A stretch of DNA of 64,000 nucleotides from Beggiatoa leptomitoformis (GTDB lineage Bacteria > Pseudomonadota > Gammaproteobacteria > Beggiatoales > Beggiatoaceae), in assembly GCF_001305575.3 (NCBI RefSeq), contig NZ_CP012373.2, positions 310,001 to 374,000 on the forward strand, in the 5' to 3' direction. The notes below the pieces were generated by a model, which was not told the origin of the DNA, made no database searches, and saw nothing but the letters and a program-made list of their open reading frames with translations. The stretch's first letter is position 1. Every line of letters begins with the position of its first letter. Positions 1 through 9,470 of this stretch are shown in pieces. Both the position numbers and the translations under genes were made by a program.

Positions 1-815
1 ACAGCATCATAGAGGTGCGACTGGGTGACCACGTACAGAAACGGATGTCTGTTTTGTTTGCGGATATTCGTTCTTTTACCAGTCTGTCTGAGGCGATGAG
101 TCCACAAGATAACTTTAGTTTTCTCAATGCTTACCTACAACAAGTCAGTCCTGTTATACGCCAATATAATGGTTTTATTGATAAATATATTGGTGATACC
201 GTAATGGCTTTATTCCCCGATAAGGCAGACGATGCCCTACAAGCGGCAATTAGTATGTTAGCGGCATTGGCAAAATATAATCTGACACGCGGCAGACCGG
301 GCAGACCGATTATCCGCATTGGTATTGGTATTCACATCGGCAATTTGATGCTGGGAACAATTGGCGAGGAAAAACGCATGGAAGGGACGGTTATTTCTGA
401 TGCGGTCAATCTTGCCTCGCGGATGGAGGGATTAACGCGGATTTACAATATATCGCTAGCCATCAGTAAACAACTGTTAGACAGTTTGGAACATCCTGAA
501 AATCATCATTATCGGTTTGTTGGTAAATTGCGTGTCAAAGGTAAACGTGAACCCGTACAAGTCATTGAAGTGTTAGATGCCGAACCTGACGCGACCACTC
601 GACAATTAAAAATTATGTGTACGGATAAATTTGACAAGGCGATTCAATACTTTTTTGATAAATCTTTTATCGAGTCGGCGCAATTATTTGAACATATTGC
701 AACGTTAAATCCTGCGGATAAAGTTGCAGGATTCTACTTAGACCGTTGTCATTATTATAAAACTGAAGGTATTCCTGATGATTGGGAAGGTGTAGAAGAA
801 TTACGCGAAAAATAG
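1..815 (+). CDS. Class III adenylate cyclase, C-terminal part (cut by window start)
   Basis: Makes cAMP from ATP. The frame is open to the window edge: the codons before the first possible start (GTG at 15) read S-I-I-E, matching the run before the cyclase domain in the paralogue at 6728-8488, so the true start lies outside. The catalytic domain shows the first metal-binding Asp in FADIRSFTSLSE, the second Asp in FIDKYIGD, and SDAVNLASR. The Lys of DKYIGD and the Asp of SDAVNLAS are the pair usually linked to ATP rather than GTP. A helical tail of about 80 residues follows, ending LDRCHYY, also shared with the paralogue. A membrane or sensory N-terminus is likely but not visible. The gene converges on the next one with a 20-base gap. 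Confidence 0.9.
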   Translation, partial: SIIEVRLGDHVQKRMSVLFADIRSFTSLSEAMSPQDNFSFLNAYLQQVSPVIRQYNGFIDKYIGDTVMALFPDKADDALQAAISMLAALAKYNLTRGRPGRPIIRIGIGIHIGNLMLGTIGEEKRMEGTVISDAVNLASRMEGLTRIYNISLAISKQLLDSLEHPENHHYRFVGKLRVKGKREPVQVIEVLDAEPDATTRQLKIMCTDKFDKAIQYFFDKSFIESAQLFEHIATLNPADKVAGFYLDRCHYYKTEGIPDDWEGVEELREK

Positions 816-835
816 CTTGTTTCTCGTCTGATTTG

Positions 836-3739
836 TTAAATCGGTGAAGAATGCGTAAGCGAAATAGATAATTCAGGATGTAACAAACTTTGAATTAATT
901 CAATAATATGCGGTGATGTATCTTTCATATAAGGTCTTAATTTTACCTGTAAATCAGCAGGTTTTAAGTGTGCTAATGCCCAAATAGCGGTTTCACGAAC
1001 TAAGGGGTCAGTTGCTTGTTCTAACACAGTTAAAACAGCCGCTTGTAACGTTGTGCTGGGCGATTTGCCAACCACAAAAAGCGTGCAGGCTTTTGTCCAT
1101 GCGGTTGTAGAAACGTAGGTACTGTCTAACATTTCACGCAACCGTGTTTCGCGGTTTTTACGTGTTTGAGGAAATAATGTTGTTAAACGGGCAAGGCGTT
1201 GGGCAGGACTGAGATTGTCTAATAACGGAAAAATAAGGATTTTAATATCATGGCTGATAATATTATCTAAGGCTTCTAAAGCGTAGGCCCGTTTTTCGGT
1301 AGAGTCATCAAGTAATTCCCGTTGCGCTTGAAAAATGGATTTTGCAGGATGTAAAAAAGCGAGGAGGAAAAAAATAAGCTCTTGGCTTTTTTGAATCTCG
1401 TTGTGCAGACTTTGCACCAATAATGCCGTTATGCTGTCTATGCCCATGTCTTGAATACTGGCTAACCATAACGTAATTTGTCGTACTTCCCGCTCGATAA
1501 AGTGTTCAATTTGTTTTTCCTCGCTCGCCGTTTGTACCCGATAACCAGAAGCAACCAATGATTTTAACAACTGGCAATATACTTCCCGACGTGGCGGAGA
1601 CTGGAGCAATGATTTTAATAAGGTTATTGTTGCGTGACTACCGATACGGGCGCAAACTTTTAATAGTCTAATTTGAATTGGATAATTATTTTCTTGCCGG
1701 TGTAATCCTTGTTCTAACACAGGTAATGCCGCATCACCAAATGCAACGAGTGTCGCGGCGGCTGTCTCACGAACATCTGTGTGAGAAAGATTTTCTAATA
1801 CCAGCGGTAAAAGTTTAGGATTTTTTAATTTACTACAGGCAGATAGGGCTGCACGACGGACACAAACATCATTATCGTGTAATAATTTGATAAGCGGGCG
1901 ATAAAAACTAGTAATGCCAACATCGCCTAAAATATCAGCCGCTAAACAACGTTCATGTGCATGGGGTGAAATAAGGAGTGCATTCAAGGTTTCACCTGCG
2001 GCAAGTACGCCATCAATTCCCCCATTTTTGAGTAATCCGACAATCGCGCCTTTTTTAATATTTGGATTACTCACATTGGTATAAGTTGCAACGTGTTCAA
2101 AGGCTTCTGCATCGCTAATAGCGCAAAAAGTGCGAATAGCTGTGCCTAAGGCGGTTGCATTGGTTTCTATTAACAAATGTTGATTTACTATTTTAACGGC
2201 TTCCGTTACGTTGTACTGTTCAATTTTTCGCAGGGCGTGAATACGTACTTCCGCTTGTGAATGCTCTAATAGCTTGATAAAAAAGCTATTTATATTATTA
2301 TGTTCCATCTCTTCTAAAGTATTTAAGCAGTAAATAACTTCACCCGCTAAAGGACTTTCTAGCCCTTTTTGTAACACCGCAACACTTGAACCATCTTCTA
2401 AAGATAAGGATAAGCCATTGAGTTTACGATTACTCAGTGCATTCATTAATACTTTAGTGTAATTTTTACGTAATAAAAACGCGACTAAAATCCATGCACT
2501 GAGTGGTATTAAAAACAGCATGGCAAGATGTAGTGCAGACAGTTGAAAAACGAGGTTACACACTAATAATAAAATCCCTGCAACCCCTACTGCCGTCGGT
2601 TCAACAATGGATTCTCGCACGCCTTGAATACGCAGGCGTTCTGCAACGGGAAAGGGTTGATAGAGAATGCGAAAAGTAGGGGATTCAAAGGCGGTGCGTA
2701 AGACTTCGTCAAATAATTTCATTAGGGTAACAAGCCATAAAAACGCACCCACTGTGCCATTTAATATCCCAACTGACACGGATAAACCCGTTGTGATGAA
2801 TACAATAACGGGCAAAGATAATAAACCGACGGTTAAACCGTAACGAGTGAGTAATCGCCCTGATAGTAATGCACTGCTAATAAAGTTTATAAATCCGAGT
2901 AAGGCGAAGAATAAACCAAAGAAACCTGCCAATTCTTCTTCGTGGGTGTAATGCGCGCCAACCGTGTCATAAAAAATAAAATCAACGAAGTAATAACCCA
3001 TTGATGAAATGGCAGAAATAATAAAAAATAGGATTACATAAGGTTCTTTAATTAACTCACTGAGGGGTTTACGTGATATTTCTTCGCCATTATTATCTTT
3101 TTCCACCGTTATAATAAAATTCTTAGGAAAAACATGGGTAATATAGCGCAAAATCAATAATGAACCTGTAACGCCAATGAGGGAAATTAAGAGTAAATTC
3201 GTTGTTCCTATCCATTTGACAAGAAAAGAAACTGATGCACCGCCAAGGATGATGGCGATAATATCCCCTGTAGAAGTGAGTCCGAATAGACGTTTCCCTT
3301 GTCGCACATTAAACATGAGTCCCGCTAATGCCCAAAATTCTAAGGTGAGCAATATCCAATGCACGCCTTTCCATATCATCATTGTGATGGCAAAAAAGGG
3401 CGCGACAGCTTGTATTTCTCCAAATAAGGACAGGGATAAATAGAAAAATAATAGCATCACCCATAAAAGACTAATTGTATAAGTTAATAATTTATCAGGT
3501 GAAAGCTGTGCTTCTAATTTGGAGTAGATGATACCGAAAGAAATAGACAACACGGCTGTTGCCATATAAACATAAGGCAAATATTGAGAGTCAAATTCTT
3601 TTAAAAAAAGGGTATTGGCTGTTGTTTCAAAAAAAACGGTTGAAATGCCTTTAAAAAAGGAATGCACCAATAGCAACATCAAGGGCAAGCCTTCACCTCC
3701 CCGAATATTTAACGCATTTGCCAATGAGTTTTTAAGCAT
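836..3739 (-). CDS. Nucleotide-transporter (NTT/MFS-like) membrane protein fused to HEAT repeats
   Basis: 967 residues. Roughly residues 15-430 are hydrophobic with about ten to twelve membrane segments, resembling the ATP/ADP-translocase-like branch of the MFS found in many free-living bacteria. Residues about 450-950 are soluble and made of HEAT-like helical repeats, with recurring phrases such as VRRAALSACSKL, VRETAAATLVAFG and VRETAIWALAHL. The start is ATG at 3739. The transported substrate cannot be read from sequence, and similarity to obligate-parasite nucleotide carriers does not prove nucleotide transport. HEAT repeats usually bind proteins, so the tail may be a cytoplasmic scaffold. 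It stands alone, convergent with the cyclase before it. Fold assignment is fairly sure; function is not. Confidence 0.7.
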   Translation of the reverse strand: MLKNSLANALNIRGGEGLPLMLLLVHSFFKGISTVFFETTANTLFLKEFDSQYLPYVYMATAVLSISFGIIYSKLEAQLSPDKLLTYTISLLWVMLLFFYLSLSLFGEIQAVAPFFAITMMIWKGVHWILLTLEFWALAGLMFNVRQGKRLFGLTSTGDIIAIILGGASVSFLVKWIGTTNLLLISLIGVTGSLLILRYITHVFPKNFIITVEKDNNGEEISRKPLSELIKEPYVILFFIISAISSMGYYFVDFIFYDTVGAHYTHEEELAGFFGLFFALLGFINFISSALLSGRLLTRYGLTVGLLSLPVIVFITTGLSVSVGILNGTVGAFLWLVTLMKLFDEVLRTAFESPTFRILYQPFPVAERLRIQGVRESIVEPTAVGVAGILLLVCNLVFQLSALHLAMLFLIPLSAWILVAFLLRKNYTKVLMNALSNRKLNGLSLSLEDGSSVAVLQKGLESPLAGEVIYCLNTLEEMEHNNINSFFIKLLEHSQAEVRIHALRKIEQYNVTEAVKIVNQHLLIETNATALGTAIRTFCAISDAEAFEHVATYTNVSNPNIKKGAIVGLLKNGGIDGVLAAGETLNALLISPHAHERCLAADILGDVGITSFYRPLIKLLHDNDVCVRRAALSACSKLKNPKLLPLVLENLSHTDVRETAAATLVAFGDAALPVLEQGLHRQENNYPIQIRLLKVCARIGSHATITLLKSLLQSPPRREVYCQLLKSLVASGYRVQTASEEKQIEHFIEREVRQITLWLASIQDMGIDSITALLVQSLHNEIQKSQELIFFLLAFLHPAKSIFQAQRELLDDSTEKRAYALEALDNIISHDIKILIFPLLDNLSPAQRLARLTTLFPQTRKNRETRLREMLDSTYVSTTAWTKACTLFVVGKSPSTTLQAAVLTVLEQATDPLVRETAIWALAHLKPADLQVKLRPYMKDTSPHIIELIQSLLHPELSISLTHSSPI

Positions 3740-3998
3740 GGATATGTGTAACCCATTTAGTAAAAAAAGAATGACAAGGTAAATTTGATTGTTCTAAATA
3801 CATCAGAATGGCTCAGCATTTTTTAATTAAGTAGCATGGATGTATAACAGATTGAAAATGTAAGCTAATCCACAATTATCTGATTTAAACAATTCTTATC
3901 TTTATCTGACATTGTTTAGCACTGCCGTCAATTTTACCAAGTTATACCCGTTAGGATTAAAGTTTTTCATTTTTCTACTTTTTACACTGAGCCTTATT

Positions 3999-4784
3999 AT
4001 GAAAACTATTTACAAAATAATCATTGTATTACTTATTATTATTGGGGGTGTTGGTTTATATCAAACGTTCATTTCAGTGCCTCCTGCCCCTGTTGTTCGT
4101 GAACATCTTGTTGTGGTAACAGAAGCGAGTTATCCCCCCTTTAATATGCGCAATGAGAAAGGGGAAATCGTTGGTTTTGATATTGATTTGATAAATACAT
4201 TGTGTGACCGTGTGAAGATAAAATGCACAATGACTACGCAGAATTGGGATAAAATCGTTTCTGGATTATTAACAAAACAATATGATGTGATTGTAAATAG
4301 CATGTCGATTACAGCAGACCGTCAATTGTTCTTAGCTTTTAGCGACCCTTATCAGTCAAACCGTCTGGCCTTTATTGTACCTGTCGCTAGCAATATTCAT
4401 TATAACAAGGAATTAAAAGGGAAAATAATTGCTGTACAAAAAGGAACCGTTAGTACGCGATATTTAGAAGCCGCCGCTAATTTTGGCGTGTTACAGGTAA
4501 AACAGTTTGAAACCCAGAATGATGCTTGGAATAGCTTGTTAAACAAAGAAGTAGATGCGGTATTAACCGATAAATTACTTGGTTATGCGTGGTTAAAAAC
4601 TGCACAAGCGAAGGATTATGCGTTTACGGATGAATTTATTGATTTTGGCGATAAAATCGGTATTGCATTTCGTAAAGAAGACAGTGCATTGGTAAAACAA
4701 TTTAACGCTGCTTTAGCGGATATATTACGCGATGGAACGTATGAGAAAATGAACGCTAATTATTTTCCATTTAGCATTTATTAG
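3999..4784 (+). CDS. Family 3 extracellular solute-binding protein (amino-acid type)
   Basis: Periplasmic or membrane-anchored binding protein of the HisJ/GlnH type. I use ATG 3999 rather than TTG 3912: it places an N-terminal hydrophobic segment (IIIVLLIIIGGVGLY) right after a Lys-bearing start, as expected for a signal or anchor, leaving 261 residues. Family features are VVTEASYPPFNM near the mature start, GEIVGFDIDLINTL, the central DVIVNSMSITADRQ with the ligand-binding Arg, and the late DGTYEKMNANYF. No cleavage or lipobox Cys is obvious, so it may stay anchored. No ABC permease or ATPase adjoins it, so the transporter partner, if any, is elsewhere. The ligand is probably a polar amino acid, by family only. 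Confidence 0.8.
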   Translation: MKTIYKIIIVLLIIIGGVGLYQTFISVPPAPVVREHLVVVTEASYPPFNMRNEKGEIVGFDIDLINTLCDRVKIKCTMTTQNWDKIVSGLLTKQYDVIVNSMSITADRQLFLAFSDPYQSNRLAFIVPVASNIHYNKELKGKIIAVQKGTVSTRYLEAAANFGVLQVKQFETQNDAWNSLLNKEVDAVLTDKLLGYAWLKTAQAKDYAFTDEFIDFGDKIGIAFRKEDSALVKQFNAALADILRDGTYEKMNANYFPFSIY

Positions 4785-4989
4785 ATTTTTGAAAAGTAAC
4801 AATAAATTCGTTTATAACGGGTTTATTGTCTCTATCTGTCTGCATCAAAATTCATTAAATTTTAAGTATTATCAGAATTTAAAAGCATTATCTTTCTTGT
4901 CTTTTAATTCTGATAATCCTGAAAGTGCTGACCCCAACATTTTTAAAACGGATAACACCAAGCAATTCATGCGATGTTATCCGTGTTAC

Positions 4990-5901
4990 CTACCACGCCT
5001 CATCAAAATAATCACTGTCAATTTTCTTGAGTTCATATGTTTGTTGTGTTGTGCAGCCTAGATTGTAATCTATCATGAGTTGTGCGAGTTGTTCGCCATC
5101 AATTAACACAATTCTGGTGTCATTTTTTGGAACATAATCAATAGCATCTTTTGTAAAGCGTGAGGTGGTGATAAAAACGCCTTTTTTTGCCCCTTGCCCT
5201 GCTAAAGCCCCCACAAACTTCTGTAATTCTGGTCGCCCAACGGTGTTGTTTGGTTGCCAACGTTTGGCTTGGAGATAAATAATTCCCAACCCTAACTTGT
5301 CCTCTTTTATCATGCCGTCAATACCTTCATCACCAGTGCGCCCAATGGTTTTTCCCGCATCTTTAATTGAACCACCGTAGCCCATTTTAACGAGTAGTTC
5401 GACGACTAATCGTTCAAAAAAAGCGGGCGACAGTTCAATGATTCTGTTTAATAATTCGGTTGCCAATGACATTCTTATTTGCTGATAAGCAATATCTAAA
5501 TGTTCTTCGGGTGTTTGTGTAGAAACATCTTGTTTGAGCAGTTCCTCTTTACTACTATCTTGATTATTTTGAAGTTCAACAAAGGAAGGAAGTTGGGTTA
5601 AATATTTTTTATCAATTTTGCTAGGATTTTTTGCAAGTACATCAAGCCCTTGTTGTGTGATTATGACCGTTGCACGTTTAGGAGAATCTAACAGTTGTGC
5701 TTTTTTTAAATAAGTTTTTGTCCAACTCACGCGATTATCAAAAATCGGTTGATTACCGCTTGTTAGCAATTCTTTTCTTTCATTATCAGTGAGTTAAAAC
5801 TGGGTTGCTAATACCTCTACAAGGTCTCTGTATTTATGTTCTTGTCCATCGGCAATTTGTTGTAAAAAGGGAAGCATCAATGTTTGATAGTCGGGAATCA
5901 T
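4990..5901 (-). pseudogene. Mrr-like type IV restriction endonuclease broken by an in-frame stop
   Basis: Read from ATG 5901 the protein begins MIPDYQTLMLPFLQQIADG, the Mrr N-terminal DNA-binding domain, runs 35 codons to TAA (5796-5794), then continues in the same frame without a shift through ERKELLTSGNQPIFDNRVSW to the normal end: 303 codons in all including the stop. The catalytic PD-(D/E)xK domain is intact, with GDEGIDG (Asp195 in full numbering) and LQAKRW (QxK, 211-213). Mrr enzymes cut DNA carrying foreign methylation. One base change (for example TAA from AAA or CAA) explains the break. A restart at TTG 5769 would give a 259-residue protein lacking most of the recognition domain. 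Upstream is the end of the mlaF-like gene, 47 bases away. Confidence 0.88.
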
Positions 5902-5948
5902 ATTGGTTTTATTTACCTAGTTGTGTATTACGTTTTAATAAATTTAAC

Positions 5949-6722
5949 TTATACAGGTTCATGCGCATACGCAGTAACTCGTCCGCGCACGCCGTGAAAA
6001 TACTCTTTCAGCCATGCGTGGTCAATCTTTAATAAATCGCGTATGGGTTCAACGGCTAATACTTTTTTATCTGCAAGGACAGCAATTCTATCCGTTACTT
6101 TCCATAAAGTATCTAAATCGTGCGTTACGATGACAATGGTCAGTCCTAATAATTCGCGCAATTGTAAAATCATATCGTCTAACGAATCCGCACCAACGGG
6201 GTCTAGTCCTGCGGTTGGTTCGTCTAAAAAGAGAATTTTAGGGTCTAGGGCTAATGCCCGTGCAACAGCCGCGCGTTTAATCATGCCACCGCTTAATTGA
6301 CTGGGGTATTTATTGCCCGCTGTTGGTGGTAAGCCGACAAGGGCTATTTTATAGGCAACTAATTCAGCAATGGTGGTTTTGCTTAGTTGTGTGTGTTCTT
6401 GTAGGGGGATTGCAACGTTTTCTGCAACGGTGAGTGAGCTAAATAACGCGCCATTTTGAAACATCATGCCACATTCGCGCCGTAGCCATTGGGCTTGTCT
6501 ATCACTTAAGCCTAATACTTCGCGTCCTAAGACTTTTATAGATCCTGAAATAGGTCTTTCTAACAGGATAATTTCCCGCAAAATGGTCGATTTTCCTGTT
6601 CCACTACCGCCAATAATGGCAACAATTTCTTGTTGTTGAATGGTCATGTTTACATCCTCATGAATAACCATTTTGCCAAATTGGGTAGAAAGATGGGTGA
6701 TTTCTATAGCAGGTAAGGGCAT
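5949..6722 (-). CDS. mlaF: ABC transporter ATPase, MlaF/Ttg2A type
   Basis: 257-residue ATPase of the phospholipid-trafficking (Mla) family. Visible are Walker A GGSGTGKST, the signature LSGGMIKRAAVARAL, Walker B ILFLDEPTAGLDP and the switch His in VIVTHD. The variant signature with GGM-K-R is typical of MlaF-like ATPases. ATG 6722 follows the cyclase stop by five bases, so the two are probably co-transcribed with sanA upstream. The usual partners (permease MlaE, MlaD, MlaC, MlaB) are not next to it: the following gene is the mrr pseudogene. It must work with a permease encoded elsewhere or be an orphan. Assignment to the MCE/Mla ATPase group is good; the exact substrate is inferred from family. 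Confidence 0.78.
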   Translation of the reverse strand: MPLPAIEITHLSTQFGKMVIHEDVNMTIQQQEIVAIIGGSGTGKSTILREIILLERPISGSIKVLGREVLGLSDRQAQWLRRECGMMFQNGALFSSLTVAENVAIPLQEHTQLSKTTIAELVAYKIALVGLPPTAGNKYPSQLSGGMIKRAAVARALALDPKILFLDEPTAGLDPVGADSLDDMILQLRELLGLTIVIVTHDLDTLWKVTDRIAVLADKKVLAVEPIRDLLKIDHAWLKEYFHGVRGRVTAYAHEPV

Positions 6723-6727
6723 TAGGA

Positions 6728-8488
6728 TTAGGATGTCGTTGGGTTGTTTGAACAGGGGTTTCTTAGGTGGGCGTGACAGCGTTCTAAATAAACGGTTGCT
6801 GCATCGTCTTGGGGATTAATCAGTAATACATTTTCAAAAAGTTGTTTTGCAACGCTAATATTGGCTTGGTGATAGGATAAACAGGCTTGTTCAAATTGGG
6901 TTAGGGTTTTATTTTTGAGTTCTATCATCAGTGGTAAATCAGCATCATAAATTTCATAGAGGGTAACAAGATTGGTTTTGCCTTTTACGATAACTCTATC
7001 AAGTAAACGAATTTTATAATTTTTCGGGTTTTCTAATTTTTGATAGGTTTGTTCGGTAATGAGAAGACAAACGCCGTAAGTTTTTGTCAGGCTTTCGGTG
7101 CGTGAAGCAAGATTAACCGCGTCAGAAATCACGGTTCCATCCATGCGACTTTGTCCGCCAACCGTGCCTAGCATGAGTAATCCTGTATGAATACCAATAC
7201 CGATGCGTAGTTTAGGTCTGCCCGGTCTGCCACGGGTTTCGTTATAGTCATTAAGGGCTTGTAGCATACCAATGGCGGCTTGCACGGCATGGTCCACGTT
7301 TTTTGGAAACAATGCCATGATAGCATCACCAATGTATTTATCGATAAACCCCCGATGTTCGCTAATAATGGGTTCCATCCGACTGAGATAGGCATTGATG
7401 AAATTAAAGTTTTGTTGGGGTGTCATGGCTTCGGAGAGTGAGGTAAACCCGCGAATATCAGAAAATAATACGCTCATTTCTCGCTCGGTATGGTCGCCTA
7501 AATTGACATCTACGATGCTTTTTTTGTTAAGAAAACTTAAAAATTCGTGTGGCACAAAACGCGACATGCTGGCTTCTAATTTTGTCCGCTCGCTGATAAG
7601 TGCCATTAAAAAGAGGGTTGTTAAACAGATAACGCCAATAAAGGCTTGTAAGAGGAGTAGTGATTGATAAACGGAGGGTAACACAAACGGGCCAACTCGC
7701 ATGATAGTGCCAAAAATGGCAATGATGGAGAGCATAAAAATCACCATCATGGTCTCGCGTTGTCCAAAGCGGAAGATTGCCCAGATAATAAAGGGCATCA
7801 TGAGAAATGCCATTGGATAGGCGCGCACGCTCTCACTGAGCGGTTGTCCAAAAATGAGCCATGCTGTCAAACTTAAACTTAGAAAAAGTGAAATAGCTTC
7901 AATAAGCTGCGCTCTATTCCAGTGTATATGCCATTCTTGGTGCCATGTAACGATTAAGGGGGCGACAACCAACACGCCAACAATGTCTGCAAGCCACCAT
8001 GTCCACCAATTTCCCAGTAGTGAACCCGCATCAATAATGTCATACGCATATAAACTGGCAGTACCCACACTAGCACTGATAAGGCTGCTCAATAAGACGG
8101 CGAAGAATAGAAAATAAATGACATTGCCCGTATGTCCAAATAAGTCTTTATTTTTGGCGTAGCGGTTTATAAACCAAACAGCCAAAAAAAGTGAAATGAC
8201 ATTCCCTGTCGCTATCCAGAGTTGTTCATGTTTTATAGGTTCTAAAAATAGTAAGTTAAGCTCACCGAGTAAAATGCTGATAAGAAAACGATAGCCCCAA
8301 ATAAATAAAACGGCAAAACTTAACCCTGCAACAGGCCAAATAGCGGTTACTTCCCCCGTTGTGCTGCCTAATAAAACACTTAATCCGCTAATGACATAAT
8401 ATAAAACTGCAAATAATAAAATATAAATTGCGTCCCGTAAAAATTTTTGTGTTTTTCTTGTTAATTTAAAGGGAAATAGACGCAACAT
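6728..8488 (-). CDS. MASE1-domain membrane adenylate cyclase
   Basis: 586 residues from ATG 8488, which sits four bases after the sanA stop; a longer TTG start at 8509 would overlap sanA. Residues about 15-300 form a MASE1-type sensor with eight or more membrane segments, including TTGEVTAIWPVAGLSFAVL and a WWTWWLADIVGVLVVAPL stretch. The cyclase domain (about 320-510) has VLFSDIRGFTSLSEAM, FIDKYIGDAIMALFP and GTVISDAVNLASR, with both metal Asp residues and the Lys/Asp pair expected for ATP. A helical tail of about 80 residues ends the protein. It is a close paralogue of the partial cyclase at the window start. It probably turns an unknown membrane signal into cAMP. Part of a sanA - cyclase - mlaF run. 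Confidence 0.9.
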   Translation of the reverse strand: MLRLFPFKLTRKTQKFLRDAIYILLFAVLYYVISGLSVLLGSTTGEVTAIWPVAGLSFAVLFIWGYRFLISILLGELNLLFLEPIKHEQLWIATGNVISLFLAVWFINRYAKNKDLFGHTGNVIYFLFFAVLLSSLISASVGTASLYAYDIIDAGSLLGNWWTWWLADIVGVLVVAPLIVTWHQEWHIHWNRAQLIEAISLFLSLSLTAWLIFGQPLSESVRAYPMAFLMMPFIIWAIFRFGQRETMMVIFMLSIIAIFGTIMRVGPFVLPSVYQSLLLLQAFIGVICLTTLFLMALISERTKLEASMSRFVPHEFLSFLNKKSIVDVNLGDHTEREMSVLFSDIRGFTSLSEAMTPQQNFNFINAYLSRMEPIISEHRGFIDKYIGDAIMALFPKNVDHAVQAAIGMLQALNDYNETRGRPGRPKLRIGIGIHTGLLMLGTVGGQSRMDGTVISDAVNLASRTESLTKTYGVCLLITEQTYQKLENPKNYKIRLLDRVIVKGKTNLVTLYEIYDADLPLMIELKNKTLTQFEQACLSYHQANISVAKQLFENVLLINPQDDAATVYLERCHAHLRNPCSNNPTTS

Positions 8489-8492
8489 GGAA

Positions 8493-9218
8493 TTAAGGCT
8501 CAAGCGCAATATGAATTTTATCCCCTAAAAAACGGGGTTGTGTGTTGAGAATATATAAATCTAGTACGGCTTTAAAGCGCGCTAAATATTCGCGTACAGG
8601 GGTTTTGGGGTCTAGGGATAGCGGAACATCTTTTGCGTTAAACCCTATGGCTTGAATCCCATAAAAATCACTGATAAATAACGCACGTTGATTATGAAAG
8701 GCTTGAGAAACAATAATAAAGTCGTTTTGCGAAAAAACCTCGTGGGCGCGAACAACGGAGTCTAGTGTACGAAATCCTGCATAATCTAGTGTAATTGCCT
8801 GTACAGGAATCCCCGCTTCTAATAAGGCTTTTTGCATATCTAGGGGTTCGTTGTAAGAAGCTTTTCGATTATCACCACTGACAATAATATGTCGAATTTT
8901 ACCTGCATGATAGAGTTGTGCTGTTGCCTCAATTCTATAACGAAAATATAAGTTAGTTCGCCCATTTGCGACATATTTACTTGTTCCCAATAATAAGGCT
9001 AATGATTTTGTAGGAACGGTTTGAATATCACTATATACACGGTCTTGGGTTTGTAGTGACACCCAATAATAGACGCTGACAACACTAAAGATTAAAAAAA
9101 CTAAACAGATAAATCCGACCAGACAACTATAGCGGCAGGCAATATATAATTTCTGCATAAATCTCTTAAGACGCGGATTTTTTCTGAATTGAGAAAATGT
9201 TTTATTTAATATAACCAT
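8493..9218 (-). CDS. sanA: SanA-like envelope protein (DUF218)
   Basis: About 241 residues from ATG 9218. TTG 9233 and ATG 9158 are alternatives; the last has the better ribosome site (AAGAGA) and would give 221 residues. One membrane segment (CLVGFICLVFLIFSVVSVYYW) is followed by a periplasmic DUF218 domain. The match to E. coli SanA is strong along the length: LGTSKYVANGRTNLYFRYR, IVSGDNRKASYNEP, LDYAGFRTLDSVVRA and the ending PRFLGD. SanA affects envelope barrier function and vancomycin tolerance at high temperature in enterobacteria; the biochemical activity is unknown. First gene of the minus-strand run with the MASE1 cyclase and the mlaF-like ATPase, both envelope-linked. Confidence 0.85.
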   Translation of the reverse strand: MVILNKTFSQFRKNPRLKRFMQKLYIACRYSCLVGFICLVFLIFSVVSVYYWVSLQTQDRVYSDIQTVPTKSLALLLGTSKYVANGRTNLYFRYRIEATAQLYHAGKIRHIIVSGDNRKASYNEPLDMQKALLEAGIPVQAITLDYAGFRTLDSVVRAHEVFSQNDFIIVSQAFHNQRALFISDFYGIQAIGFNAKDVPLSLDPKTPVREYLARFKAVLDLYILNTQPRFLGDKIHIALEP

Positions 9219-9470
9219 AAAAGAGCTACACAATCATGCAATCTGAATAGGTAATCGTATTTTCAAGGAAAAATTAAGAATAGGCAATTTAATACACTTA
9301 TTAAGAATGCGGAAAATCTCGCTTGAGTGCGTGGTATTTATGCTGTTGCTGTTAATTTTTCGTCCGCATCTAGCATTTGCTAAAGAAATTCGCTGTAGAG
9401 AATATAGCCCCTTTCTCGAATCAGCTATAATCAACAGTTCCTTTTCTGTTAAACAAGCTCATAGATTTCC

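Noticed and set aside
4789-5061. 90-codon plus-strand frame starting at TTG after the solute-binding protein
   Set aside because: No ribosome site or recognisable composition, and it overlaps the end of the mrr gene on the other strand.
9234-9434. 66-codon minus-strand frame upstream of sanA
   Set aside because: No homology or start signal; lies in the hemE/sanA divergent control region.
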